From Gordonia gummivorans (GTDB lineage: Bacteria; Actinomycetota; Actinomycetes; Mycobacteriales; Mycobacteriaceae), in NCBI RefSeq assembly GCF_022513585.1, contig NZ_JAKWBF010000038.1:1-48594 (forward strand): a stretch of 48,594 nt of DNA, given 5' to 3'. The notes below the pieces were generated by a model. The model did not search any database. It saw nothing but the letters and a program-made list of their open reading frames with translations, and was not told the DNA's origin. Made by a program: the position numbers and the translations under genes. Numbering within the stretch: position 1 is the stretch's first letter; the number at the start of each line of letters is the position of its first letter. Positions 15,703 through 26,000 of this stretch are shown here, piece by piece.

Positions 15703-16121
15703 CGTTCGATCGCGGCACCCACGCGTGGGAGTGCCGCGACGACATGGCTTTTCCCCTTTCCCCGTAGCGATCCATAGACCTTGGCGAGTGCGGGCTTCGC
15801 CGACTCGGCCTGGTCGTCGGTGACCGTCAGCAGGGCTTCGGCGGCCGCGTCGTCGTTGGCAACCAGGTGGTCGCCGAACGCGACGCCGTCGGGCTTGCTG
15901 TCCCAGAACGGTGCCAGTGCCGACAGGAAATCCGGCAGCATCAGATTCGTGGCGTTGGAGACGACGCCCGGCTTGATCTTCTGCGCGGCGGCATATGCCG
16001 TCTTGACGGCAGCGCCCGACAGACCCTTCTGGTCGGCGACCTCCGCGTCGATCACCCCCACCAGGTCCGCAACCACGGCTTCGCGGTTGTTCTCCAGCAA
16101 GGGGGTCAGCGAATCGCTCAT
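15690..16121 (-). CDS. DUF6918-like conserved actinobacterial protein
   Basis: A 143-residue, mostly helical, soluble protein: SDSLTPLLENNREAVVADLVG at the N-terminus (start of the motif only: SDSLTPLLENNREAVVADL), then KGLSGAAVKTAYAAAQKIKPG and LMLPDFLSALAPFWDSK, ending with KVYGSLRGKGKSHVVAALPRV in part. It has no signal peptide or membrane segment. It resembles small conserved proteins of Corynebacteriales whose role is unknown. It is separated by about 50 bases from the hydratase gene upstream on the same strand and could be the distal gene of the kstD operon. Confidence 0.6.
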   Translation of the reverse strand: MSDSLTPLLENNREAVVADLVGVIDAEVADQKGLSGAAVKTAYAAAQKIKPGVVSNATNLMLPDFLSALAPFWDSKPDGVAFGDHLVANDDAAAEALLTVTDDQAESAKPALAKVYGSLRGKGKSHVVAALPRVGAAIERHAG

Positions 16122-16172
16122 CAGATCTCCTCGAAACTCGGTGTGGTGGCCGGTGTGGCCGCCGCGTCGAGG

Positions 16173-17036
16173 TTACTGCGCGCGGCGGAGCACCACATTG
16201 CCGAGTGCGGGTGCGTCGTCACGGTCGGCGACGGTGGCGGTGACGAGCAGCCGGTCGTCGGCCTCCCAGACGTTGACGTTGAGCGTTTCGCCCGGGAAGA
16301 CGACCCCCGCGAAGGTCGCCGAGAACTCGCCGACCGCCGCCACGTCACCACCGAGGACCGAGTCCGTGACCGCCCGGCAGACGGTCCCGTAGCTGCACAG
16401 GCCGTGCAGGATCGGACGCGGAAAGCCGGCGCGTGAGGCGAATTCCGGATCGGAGTGCAGTGGATTGCGATCGCCGCAGAGTCGGTAGAGCAGAGCCTGC
16501 TGGGGCAGGGTGGCCACGGTGAGTCGGTGGTCGGGGTCACGGTCGGGGTAGGCGATCTTCGACGACGTGCCCCGCTCGCCCCCGAAGCCGCCCTCGCCCT
16601 TTGCGAAGATCGACGACCGGGCCGTCCACAGCGGCTCACCGTCGTCGGTGGTGGTCACCGATTCCTGCACGATCACCGCGGCCGAACCCTTGTCCTGCAG
16701 TTCGGCGATGCGGGTGCGGGTGGTCGCCTTGCCGCCCGGCGGTAGCGGCCGGTGCGCGGTGATCTGTTGACTGCCGTGCACCACTTTCGCGAGGTCGATG
16801 TCGACGCCCGGGAAGGAGACCTTGGGCGGTTCGGTCGCATGGAAGCTCGCCGCCACGGTGGCGAAGGTGGGCAACACCTTCGGCGTCGCGTCGTCGACGT
16901 AGGCCAACCCCGCGACATCCATGGGGTCGGCCGCCGCTCCCACCGCGAGGTGATAGAGCGCGACGTCCGACGGCGTCCAGGAGAAGGTGACCTCGGGGAG
17001 TTCGGCGCCGAGGGCGACGCCGGGATCGATGGGCAC
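16173..17036 (-). CDS. MaoC-type (R)-enoyl-CoA hydratase, Rv3538-like (ChsH3/Hsd4B type)
   Basis: A 287-residue double hot-dog hydratase. The second half carries the hydratase-2 motif: LLYRLCGDRNPLHSDPEFA (Asp189 and His194), followed by GFPRPILHGLCSYG. The first half has lost this motif and probably serves substrate binding. The family adds water to trans-2-enoyl-CoA thioesters. Its mycobacterial counterpart Rv3538 lies beside kstD and has been linked to steroid side-chain beta-oxidation. The start is a GTG at 17036, only three bases after the kstD stop, so the two genes form one operon driven by the KstR-type promoter upstream of kstD. Confidence 0.85.
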   Translation of the reverse strand: MPIDPGVALGAELPEVTFSWTPSDVALYHLAVGAAADPMDVAGLAYVDDATPKVLPTFATVAASFHATEPPKVSFPGVDIDLAKVVHGSQQITAHRPLPPGGKATTRTRIAELQDKGSAAVIVQESVTTTDDGEPLWTARSSIFAKGEGGFGGERGTSSKIAYPDRDPDHRLTVATLPQQALLYRLCGDRNPLHSDPEFASRAGFPRPILHGLCSYGTVCRAVTDSVLGGDVAAVGEFSATFAGVVFPGETLNVNVWEADDRLLVTATVADRDDAPALGNVVLRRAQ

Positions 17037-17039
17037 GGT

Positions 17040-18773
17040 TCAGGCTCCTGTCGACGGGGTTGCGGCACCGGCTGTTTCGGACTCGCGCGCACAGTCGAGT
17101 GCGGCGAGATAACCGAAGACGAGCGCGGGTCCGATCGTCGCGCCAGGGCCGGCATAGGTGTGGCCCATCACCGGCGCACTGGTGTTGCCGGCCGCGTACA
17201 GACCGTCGATGACCGATCCGTCGGCCCGCAGGGCCCGCCCGCTCGCGTCGGCGTCGATGCCACCCTTGGTGCCGAGGTCGCCCGGCACCATCTTCACGGC
17301 GTAGAACGGCGCCTTGTCGACGGCGCCGAGACTCGGATTCGGTTTGTTGGTGATGTCGCCGTAGTAATGGTCGTATCCGCTTGCGCCGCGGTGGAAGTCC
17401 TCGTCGGTGCCGGTCTTGGCGAAACCGTTGAAGCGGTCGGTGGTGGCCTTCAGTGCATCAGCGGGCACCCCGATCTTCTCGGCCAGCTCCGCGATGCTGC
17501 CGGCCTTGACGACGACACCCGATTCGAACCACTTTTTCGGAAGTGGCTGGCGTGCATTGATTCCCGCGAACAGGTAGCGGTTGCGGCAGCGCTGGTCGAA
17601 GACCATCCAGGCTGGCACATGCTCACCCGGGCCGTCGCCTTGGCCGAACTCGCCGCCGTACATCTGGTGTACCGCTTCGACATACGGCAGCGACTCGTTC
17701 ATGAACCGCTTGCCGGCCATGTCGACGATGAACGTGCCGGGCACCGAACGTTCCGAGAGCGCAAACCACGGCCCGCGGGGAAGCGGGATGGTCGGGCCCC
17801 ACCAGGCGTCGTCCATGTGGGAGACTGCTGCACCGATCTTGAGTCCCGCGTTGATGCCGTCGCCGGTGTTCGACGTCGCCCCGGTGGTCCAGTCCGAGCC
17901 GATCGGGTCGCGCTGATACTTCTTGCGCATCTCCGCGTTGTGCTCGAATCCGCCGCACGCCAGGATCACGCCGCGTCGGGCGCGAATGGTGACCTCGGCG
18001 CCGTCGGATTCGGCGATGACACCCGTGACCCGACCGTTCTCGGTGACGAGGTCTTTGAGTCCGGTGTCGAACCTGATCGGCACGCCCGCCGAGCGGACCC
18101 CGAGCAGCAGTTCGGCGGCGAGGGCGGCGCCCATGGCGATGTTCTTCTTGCCGCGGCTGCGCGACCAGAAGAAGCGTGCCGCCACCTTGCCCATCCGCCC
18201 TATGCCCTTCGGATGCCGCATCCCGATGTTGAGCCAGCGATAGTCGGACTGGAGCACCACCATGTTCAGCGGGGCCTTGGTGTACTGCGGGTGCAGCGTC
18301 TTGAGGTCGTCGCCGAGGCGGCGCGCGTCGAACGGCCGGGGTTCGATCGAGCGCCCACCGAGCCGACCACCGGGCGCCTCCGGGTAGTAGTCGGAGTAGT
18401 TCTTGACCCACTCGAGGTCCAGCGGCGCGTGCGCCATCAGGAAGTCCAGCGCCTCTGGGCCGCGGTCGATGTAGGCGTCGATGCGGTCGGCCGGCGCGTG
18501 CTCGCCGATGATGGCGTGGACGTACTCGCGAGCCTTGTCGGGAGTGTCCTCGACGCCGTCGCGCTTGAGCACGGAGTTGTTGGGGATCCAGACGCCACCT
18601 CCGGAGCGGGAGGTCGAGCCTCCCCAGTACGGCGACTTCTCGATCAGCACCGTGCGCAGACCCTTGTTGGCCGCGGTGATGGCCGCGCTCATACCGGCCG
18701 CTCCGGCGCCGACGACGATGACGTCGAACTCCTCGCCGTTCTCCTTGACTGCTGGTTCGGTCGCGTCGGCCAT
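17040..18773 (-). CDS. kstD: KstD, 3-ketosteroid delta-1-dehydrogenase
   Basis: A 577-residue FAD enzyme that introduces the C1-C2 double bond in ring A of 3-oxosteroids. Together with KshA this leads to opening of ring B. The dinucleotide-binding motif is DVIVVGAGAAGMSAA (Gly22, Gly24, Gly27), followed by LIEKSPYWGGSTSRSGGGVW. A second FAD contact is VILACGGFEHN. The C-terminal signature is AAGNTSAPVMGHTYAGPGAT followed by IGPALVFGYLAA. No signal peptide is seen. The start is an ATG at 18773, after a good GAAGGGA ribosome site. It is divergent from the patatin gene across a double KstR motif, and it is followed by the Rv3538-like hydratase, as in M. tuberculosis (Rv3537-Rv3538). Confidence 0.94.
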   Translation of the reverse strand: MADATEPAVKENGEEFDVIVVGAGAAGMSAAITAANKGLRTVLIEKSPYWGGSTSRSGGGVWIPNNSVLKRDGVEDTPDKAREYVHAIIGEHAPADRIDAYIDRGPEALDFLMAHAPLDLEWVKNYSDYYPEAPGGRLGGRSIEPRPFDARRLGDDLKTLHPQYTKAPLNMVVLQSDYRWLNIGMRHPKGIGRMGKVAARFFWSRSRGKKNIAMGAALAAELLLGVRSAGVPIRFDTGLKDLVTENGRVTGVIAESDGAEVTIRARRGVILACGGFEHNAEMRKKYQRDPIGSDWTTGATSNTGDGINAGLKIGAAVSHMDDAWWGPTIPLPRGPWFALSERSVPGTFIVDMAGKRFMNESLPYVEAVHQMYGGEFGQGDGPGEHVPAWMVFDQRCRNRYLFAGINARQPLPKKWFESGVVVKAGSIAELAEKIGVPADALKATTDRFNGFAKTGTDEDFHRGASGYDHYYGDITNKPNPSLGAVDKAPFYAVKMVPGDLGTKGGIDADASGRALRADGSVIDGLYAAGNTSAPVMGHTYAGPGATIGPALVFGYLAALDCARESETAGAATPSTGA

Positions 18774-18797
18774 GTGGGTCCCTTCGTGCGCCGCGGG

Positions 18798-18811
18798 TGC
18801 AACGTGTTCTA
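18798..18811. promoter_or_regulatory. KstR operator, kstD-proximal half of a double site
   Basis: TGCAACGTGTTCTA fits the consensus TNNAACNNGTTNNA (core AACGTGTT). It begins 25 bp upstream of the kstD start codon. It is the exact reverse complement of the site at 18821. Confidence 0.82.
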
Positions 18812-18820
18812 CCTACAAAT

Positions 18821-18834
18821 TAGAACACGTTGCA
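18821..18834. promoter_or_regulatory. KstR operator, distal half of a double site
   Basis: TAGAACACGTTGCA has core AACACGTT. With the site at 18798 it makes a perfect 14+14 inverted repeat with a 9-bp spacer (centres 23 bp apart, about two helical turns). It lies 219 bp upstream of the patatin gene, so it may also govern rightward transcription. Confidence 0.82.
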
Positions 18835-19053
18835 GAAATGTGGCGCCAGGGGTGGCGGTACCTGCGCGGAAATCTGTACGTGGGAGTCCGACCGTGTGCA
18901 CTGTGCGCGTGGCGCGCCTCCCAGGTACAGCTCTCCGCAGGTCACGGAGTGAAATCGAGTAGCGCGTTACTCGGGCGCCGGGGTTGCACATCGGTGATCC
19001 TGGTAGCGATCCCGCCTGACCAGTCGTTTTCGCATGCCGACCTGAGGAGTCCC

Positions 19054-22000
19054 GTGCCCGAAACGCCAGCGCAGCAACTGTCGAAACCCGCGAACGCTCC
19101 ATCGGGCGATCCATCCACCGCGCCCGCGGCCCTGGAAGGCAAGACCCTGCGCATCGCGCTCGCCATGCGCGGTGGCGTCAGCATGGCGGTGTGGATCGGC
19201 GGCGCGGTCGCCGAGCTGGACCTGATGCGGCGTGCGGCGTGGGGGACGGAGAAATGTGGCTGCACGAACGGGTCGCCGGAACTCGCGTCGCCCAGGTGCC
19301 CGGCGCCCGGCGACGAGCGTCGTCGACGAGCGCATCTGTACCGCCAGATGCTGGACAGCGCAGGTTTCGGTCCCGTCGAGTTCGACATCCTGGCCGGCGC
19401 CAGCGCGGGCGGGTTGAACGCGATTCTGTACGCGCTCACGCAGAGCTATGGCGTGGTCAGTGACCGGACGGTCGGGCGGATGTGGTCCAACGACGGTGAT
19501 CTGTGGGACCTGATTCGCGACCAGGGTTGGGGGTCTGTGCCGTCCCTGCTGGATGGCGATGGTCGATTCTTGGCGCTCGCCACGGACACGTTGAACAAGA
19601 TTGGGGACGCGGCGAAGCTTGAACGCGCGCCGCAGCAGGATCAGATCGCCGTGGAACTTGCGGCGACCCTGCTGACCGACGGCGAGCAACGTTTGGGCAA
19701 CCGAGCCAACTTCTCGTTCGCGCGACGGCCAGGCGGACTCAAGTCGGCATTCAGCACGATCCCCGGAGCTCCGGACGCCGCCGACGACGCTCCCGACCTT
19801 GCGAGGAGGCGCATGGCACTCGCCGCCCGGTCGACCTCGTCGTTTCCAGGCGCTTTCGAGCCGGCGGCGGTGCATTCCGTTCTCGGAGCCGACGCGACGG
19901 GACCCGTACGCACCGACGGCGGAGAACTCGTCGAGGGCAGCGCGAAGGATGCGGTCGTCAACATGGTCTCGGTGTTTCCGTTCGCTCGGCAGGGCGCCGA
20001 CGGCACGGACGCAAACGAGCGGCTGGGTCGCCCCGTCGACACATTCAAGGTCATCGATGGTGGAGTTTTCGACAACATCCCGATCGATCGCGCGCTGCGG
20101 GCGATTCAACGTGCTCCGGCGTCGGATCCGTCTGAGCGGCATCTGATCTACCTGGATCCGCAACCGCCACGCCAGGACGAGTCACCGGCAGCACCGGTAG
20201 GCGGGACGCGAGGAGCGGACGCCCAGACCGCGAGTTCGGTCTCGTGGCTCTCGGTTGTGTTGGGAGCGAAGAAACTTCAGAAGCGCGAGGAGAGTGCCGC
20301 AGACGAGGTGGCACAGATATGGCGCTACAACGCCTCCGAGACGCAGGTCCGGGATCGGATGAATGCGCTCGGTGGCTTCGGGTCGCCCGCTGACGGTGTC
20401 GACTTCGGAAGCGAAGCCGGCTATCTCGACTGCCGGATCGGAAACGAGACGGAACGCATCGGTGAACTGCTTGCGGATCCGGTGGCCCAGATGTGTTCCC
20501 GGCCATTTGATTCGAGGCCCTATCCGCGATTCAAGAACAGCACGATCCTGCCGATCCGTCGGGAGGTCTTGAGGGCTTATGGGTTCATCGACTCATATCC
20601 GGCCGACGGATCGATCCCGATGGGGCCGTCACCCGAGGAGGTGAGATCGGCCAGAGAGGTCTATCGCCTTGGCGATGTCGTCCGGCTGGGCGAGGCGTGT
20701 CGCATTCTCATTGCGTGGGTTCAACAACTGCAAAGGCTTGGCGACGAGCAACTCTCGGCCGCCGAGGCGACGCCCGCACTGCGGGATCTGAAGGCCGGTC
20801 TCTACCGATGTTTGACCGTGCTGCGGGAGGGGCGTCGCATCACCACGGACGCGATGCTCGTGTCCCTTCCCGCCGGAGGTCCCGACGACGAGCCCATGAG
20901 CACGAGGATGATCAGGGGTATCGCGAGGCAGGACGGACTGTGGATATCAACCGGTGTAGCAGGCGTCCTTGCGCCGGAACCGGCTGATGTCGCCGAAGAG
21001 GAGTTCTATGCCGCACTGGCTGCGCCCGGCAGCGGTGTGACGGGAATAGGGGTGTGCGAGAAGGGCGCGCCAACGCCGCCGCCAGGGTCTTCGCTTCTGG
21101 CGTGTCTGCGGACGCGACTGGTCGACTATCTCTCGCATGTGCAGGCATGGGCCGTCGTGAATGACAATGGTGACGACGCCGCGGACCCGGACTTGTCCGC
21201 CTGGAACGAGTCGTTGTTCGCGGCAATCCGCGGGATGGATCTGACGATCGCCGGTATCACCCGTCTGTGCGCGCAGTCCGGTATACCTAACACCGCATCC
21301 ACTGTGCGGTTCACCGAGATCACCGGTGACACCACACCGCGGGCCGCGTTTCCCAAACTCGTGAATGCCGCCATCGACAGCCAACTCGAGACATGGTTGC
21401 GCGCCGGTACCGATCCGGCGGTGCTCACGCCCGAGCGTCGGAAGCGGGCGATCGACGAGGCGGAACAGCTGAAGCGCGCCGACGTCAAACTGGCCGGCAC
21501 GGTGCTTGCCCGGTTCGGTGGTTTCCTGGACGCGGGATGGCGGCGCAACGACTGGTGCTGGGGGCGGCTGGATGCCGCGGCCGGCGTCGTCGAATTGCTG
21601 ATGAAACCCGCTGTGGGCAAGCAAGTTCGGGAGCAGGCGATCCGTGATCTCCAGAGCGAGATCCAGAAGGCTCCCGAGGGTGATTGCTCTGCGGACGACG
21701 CCCCACCGAGCGAGACGGTGCTGCGGGTCATCGACACGGTGAGCGGCGAGACCATCGACAATCTGCCGATCGGATACCGGTTCGGGGTGGTCGCCAGAAC
21801 AGTGCCGTTGTTGCTGCGCGCGCTCTGGCCCGCGGAGTCCTCGGCAGGTGGAATCCAGGGCCTGTCCACCCGAATCGCCTTGCTTGCCGTGCGGCCGCTG
21901 GTGCCGGTCGTCACCCTGGCCGCAGACCTCCTGCGTCTCGTCGCGGCTGTCGGGGTCGCGATGCTTGCCGCTACCCTCCTGGGTTCTGGTGCGACCAAGT

Positions 22001-22899
22001 CGGTGGGCCAGGGAGTCTTCGTGACGCTGTTGGCGGCGGCCGGCGGGTATCTCCTGTGGCGCAGATTCCGGGTTCACAAACGATGGTCGCGGGTGAGAGC
22101 TGCGATCGACGCCGCGCCACGCGGGTTCGACACCACTCGGCCGGAGCGCTGGCAGAGCCGTGTGACCAAGGCGTGGCCGCGCGCCAGAAACCACCAGATC
22201 GCGGCCGCCGCACTCGCGGTGGTGCTCATCGCGATCGGAACTGCCTGGTGGATCAACAACTTCGCGAAATGGGTCGACGCCGACACGACGCTCGGTATCG
22301 GACTGGAGTTCATGGTCCTGGCCACGGTTGGAGTGGTACTCGCACTGTGGTACCTCAACGCCGAATCGCTCAAGGTCCGGACCGTGCCTCCGAAGCGAGG
22401 CGGCTGGCGTCTGTTCCTCATCGGCGCCACCTGGGTCATCTTTGCCGGGACGGGCATCTTCGCGTATTTCGCCGCGGCGAACGGTGAGTGCGTGCGCCAG
22501 ATGATGAACAACTCGAAGGCCACATGCGACAGCCGCTTCGCGCATGTCATCGTCGACTGGATCCCCGGCTACGGCACGGCTGGCTATGCGGGCTTCGTGG
22601 CCGCAGCAGCCGTGCTCGGGCTCACGCTCCTCTCCTTCACCTTCTGGGCCAATTGGTGGTTCGCCATCCTTGCGGCCGCCGGTCTGGCGATCCTGGCAGG
22701 GCTGCTGCAATGGTGGTTCGAACACGTCTTCCACACGCCGATCCTCGACCTGTTCCCGATCGCGGTGTGGATGGTCGGTGTCGGAGTGACGCAACAGTGG
22801 GCGCCCAAACGGCAGCTGGCGCAGGTTGCCTCGCAGCGGGACTGGGTAGGGGCCTCGGCGCCGGACACTCCGTCGCCGTCGGCCGCGAGCACCGAGTAG
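19054..22899 (+). CDS. giant patatin-like lipase with C-terminal membrane domain
   Basis: A 1281-residue protein. Its N-terminal part is a patatin-type acyl hydrolase: RIALAMRGGVSMAVWIGG (oxyanion loop, about residue 39), ILAGASAGGLNAILYAL with the nucleophile Ser117 in G-x-S-x-G, and KVIDGGVFDNIPIDRAL with the dyad Asp335 in DGG. It resembles the actinobacterial 'patatin-related protein' family (TIGR03607-like). A long polar middle region without recognised domain follows. From about residue 940 to 1260 there are roughly seven hydrophobic helices, for example AAVLGLTLLSFTFWANWW. The GTG at 19054 is chosen for its GAGGAG site and because the region upstream is promoter-like; the frame itself is open from 18481. 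The substrate is unknown (phospholipid or ester lipids). It faces kstD. Confidence 0.8.
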   Translation: MPETPAQQLSKPANAPSGDPSTAPAALEGKTLRIALAMRGGVSMAVWIGGAVAELDLMRRAAWGTEKCGCTNGSPELASPRCPAPGDERRRRAHLYRQMLDSAGFGPVEFDILAGASAGGLNAILYALTQSYGVVSDRTVGRMWSNDGDLWDLIRDQGWGSVPSLLDGDGRFLALATDTLNKIGDAAKLERAPQQDQIAVELAATLLTDGEQRLGNRANFSFARRPGGLKSAFSTIPGAPDAADDAPDLARRRMALAARSTSSFPGAFEPAAVHSVLGADATGPVRTDGGELVEGSAKDAVVNMVSVFPFARQGADGTDANERLGRPVDTFKVIDGGVFDNIPIDRALRAIQRAPASDPSERHLIYLDPQPPRQDESPAAPVGGTRGADAQTASSVSWLSVVLGAKKLQKREESAADEVAQIWRYNASETQVRDRMNALGGFGSPADGVDFGSEAGYLDCRIGNETERIGELLADPVAQMCSRPFDSRPYPRFKNSTILPIRREVLRAYGFIDSYPADGSIPMGPSPEEVRSAREVYRLGDVVRLGEACRILIAWVQQLQRLGDEQLSAAEATPALRDLKAGLYRCLTVLREGRRITTDAMLVSLPAGGPDDEPMSTRMIRGIARQDGLWISTGVAGVLAPEPADVAEEEFYAALAAPGSGVTGIGVCEKGAPTPPPGSSLLACLRTRLVDYLSHVQAWAVVNDNGDDAADPDLSAWNESLFAAIRGMDLTIAGITRLCAQSGIPNTASTVRFTEITGDTTPRAAFPKLVNAAIDSQLETWLRAGTDPAVLTPERRKRAIDEAEQLKRADVKLAGTVLARFGGFLDAGWRRNDWCWGRLDAAAGVVELLMKPAVGKQVREQAIRDLQSEIQKAPEGDCSADDAPPSETVLRVIDTVSGETIDNLPIGYRFGVVARTVPLLLRALWPAESSAGGIQGLSTRIALLAVRPLVPVVTLAADLLRLVAAVGVAMLAATLLGSGATKSVGQGVFVTLLAAAGGYLLWRRFRVHKRWSRVRAAIDAAPRGFDTTRPERWQSRVTKAWPRARNHQIAAAALAVVLIAIGTAWWINNFAKWVDADTTLGIGLEFMVLATVGVVLALWYLNAESLKVRTVPPKRGGWRLFLIGATWVIFAGTGIFAYFAAANGECVRQMMNNSKATCDSRFAHVIVDWIPGYGTAGYAGFVAAAAVLGLTLLSFTFWANWWFAILAAAGLAILAGLLQWWFEHVFHTPILDLFPIAVWMVGVGVTQQWAPKRQLAQVASQRDWVGASAPDTPSPSAASTE

Positions 22900-23019
22900 C
22901 ACCGAGCCGCGGGTTTCGCGTAGCCGTCTACTCGTGCACCCCGGTTCGACGGGGACGAGGCTGAGACGACGGACGTCGTGCCGTTCCCTGCACGTCGCCG
23001 TCGATGTCGGGAGATCGTC

Positions 23020-26000
23020 ATGGAGGACGAGCAGTCAACGCGGTTGGTCGACCGCGCGCGCAGGGCGCCGATCGTGTGGATCGTCACGCTACCGGTACTC
23101 GCGATCAGCGCAGGTGTGGTGCTGATCGCCCTCAACTGGGGCGAGGCATCGCCGCCGGGGCTGCTCGCGTACACCTTCAACGATCCGACCAGCTCGATCC
23201 AGGTTAATGATGCCGTGTTTGCCGACTGGTTTGTGATCGTCGGCTACGCGATCGTGTTGGCGGTCTGTTCGATCTTTGTGTACCTGTACGCATTCGCGGA
23301 TGCGACCCGCGTGATGGCACTGGTGTCGATGGGTGTCGCGGCCGTCGTAGTGGTCGCCGACGTCACCGAGAACGTCCTGCTTCTCGGCGGACCCCACTGG
23401 CGGTTCGCGGTGTCGGTGGCGGCGACGATCAAGTTCTGCATGCTGGTCGCCTCGATCCCGGTGGTACTCGGATTCGGGCACGTCCTCTTCCGACTGTTGA
23501 CCTCGTGGATCACGGTCGGCCGGGTCGCCAAGCCACGAAAGAAGGACGGCGAGAACGAGCCCGCCATGCTCGACGTCGTCGACACCATCGAGGTCGCCGG
23601 CGATGAGACGAGGTGGGCCAAGGGCTTTGACGTGCCACCACCCGCCGGGCGTGGCGAGAACAGCGGCGACGAGCCGCGCGGTTTGTGCCTTTCCGGCGGC
23701 GGAATTCGCTCGGCGTGCGTGGCGATGGGGGCGATGCAGACACTGGCAAGGAGGGAGCTCTGTCCGGACGAGCAGAACCCGGGACGCAGTCCCAAGGTTC
23801 TCGACACCTTCGATCACATCGTCTCGGTCTCCGGTGGTGGCTACACCGCCGGTGCCTATCTCCTTGCGCTGCACGAGAAGCCGAACGCGCCGCGTCCTGC
23901 ACTTGCGACGGCCGCAGATCGCGAAACGTCACCGGTAACAACGCCGCCTCCGCCCAAACTGTCCGATCGTTTCACCGAGGGGTCGATGGAGTTCGACCAC
24001 ATCCGTCGTCACTCCAGCTTCATCGCCGACTCCGCGGGCGGTCTCGCGGTGGCGCTCGGCGTGGTCTTCCGGAACCTCGTGGTGGCGTTGGTCAGCCTGT
24101 TCGCCCCTGCCGTGATCGCCGGTGGTCTGATCGCCCTCCTGTTCGCCGATATTCCACTGTCGGCGATCGACATCGTCCCAACGGGCGTGATGAGTTCCGA
24201 TACGACCGCGGGACACGTTCCGATGGTGATGTGGGCCATCGGAGTGTTCGTGGCCGCCGGTGTGGTGGCCCTGCTCATCTCGGTCTTCGCCGAGGTCTTC
24301 GATCCAAAGTCGAAGCGTACGAGTCGCAATGGGGTGTCCACGGCCATCCGGATCAATGAGGCCGGGCTACGGATGGTGCAGTTCAGCGCCGGGTCGGTGA
24401 TCCTGTTGGTCACTCTCTGTTTCGCCATTCCCGCGTTGATGCACACCTGCTGGAACATCGTGCACGACAACGATTCCGGTTCCTCTGACTTTCCATCGGC
24501 CGTTGGTGGCGTGACCGCGCTGTTCCTCGTTCAGTACGTCGCGACACTGGTGGCGATGCTATGGCGCCACAAGGATTCGTGGTGGCAGCGGGCCAAGGGT
24601 CTGGTCGGCAAGGGCGGAAAGCAAGGTGTGGTCAGAGCAGTGCCGCGCGGCGTCATCTCGCTGATCACGACAGCGCTGTCCCTGATCTTGCTGGGGGTGA
24701 CCTGGCTGATGGTGGCGGGCGGCGTCGCCGCGAGCGGGCTGGAGGTCATCGTGGGCGATCGCCCACTCGGGCCGTTCGTCACCACGATGGCAGTCGCTGC
24801 CGGGCTGATCCTCGTCGTCGCAGCACTCGACGTCACGTCGGTGAGCTTGCACCCGTTCTATCGCCGACGCCTTGCGGCGGCCTTCGCGGTGCGACGAGGA
24901 GCGAACGTGGCAGAGCCGTACCACTACCAGGAATCCACCGACCTCTCGACTCATGGGACCACCGGAGAGGACCTGCCGCACTTCGTGTTCGCCTGCGCCG
25001 CAGCGGTCACAGGCACCGACAAGCCGGCGCCCGGCCTGAGTGCCTACTCGTACACGATGTCGGCCGACCACATCGGTGGACCCGAATTCGGGTACCTCCC
25101 GACCAAGGCCGCTGCGTCGACCTGCTCGCCCCGCCTACGCCGCGATCTGACGGTGCAAGCCGCGATGGCCACCAGCGGGGCGGCTTTCGCGTCTTCGATG
25201 GGGCGGCAGGGCCGCTGGTACCAGAAACTGCTCGCGCTGTCCGGGGCACGCCTCGGCACATGGCTACCCAATCCCGAGTTCGTCCGAGAGGTCCGGGCCG
25301 CCGACCAGGACGAGCGGGAAGCAGGCGGTGGATTGTTCCATCGCGGCCGGGACCGCAGTGTTCCCCTGCGGTTCCCGTTGTTCCGTGGCGTGTCCTATCT
25401 CTATCGAGAAGTGCTGGGCTGCAATCATCGTGGTGCCCGTCTTCTGCAGGTCACCGATGGTGGACACTACGAGAACCTGGGTTTGGTCGAATGTCTCCGA
25501 CGCAAGTGTCGAACCATTTACTGCGTCGATGCCAGTGGTGATCCACCTCCGACGCTGAGCACCCTGCACGAGGCCATCCGCCTGGCCGAGTACGAACTCG
25601 GCGTGCGAATCGTCCTACGTGAGGGCGGTCTGCGCGACATCGTTCCGGGATCAGAGGAAAAGCCCACCGAGATCGATGGAATGGAGGACCAACTCGCCAA
25701 GCGTGTTGCCCTGTCACCGATCATCGTGGGCGACATCATGTATCCGGCAGCCGCGGGTCTTCCGGAGAACCATGACACCGGCTTGCTGATCTTCGCCAAA
25801 GCCGTGCTCACCGATGAATGTCCGGGATGGCTGAAACGTTATGCCGCAGAAAGCCCGACCTTCCCGCATGACAGCACATCCGACCAGTGGTTCGGTGAAG
25901 CACAGTTCGCCGCGTACGTGGAACTCGGCCGAGTGCTTGGTCGGGCGGCGTACGCAGCTGAATTCGGCGGCGAGCACGAAAGCGCAGACGACACAGAGTC

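Noticed and set aside
15425..15823. 132-residue plus-strand frame
   Set aside because: It crosses a hairpin and the DUF6918 3' end and lacks protein character; the 46-residue frame in another phase is far more protein-like.
20947..22902. 651-residue open frame antisense to the first patatin gene
   Set aside because: It is an Arg/Gly/His-rich reading opposite a gene with clear motifs, with no ribosome site or family resemblance; a GC-rich shadow.
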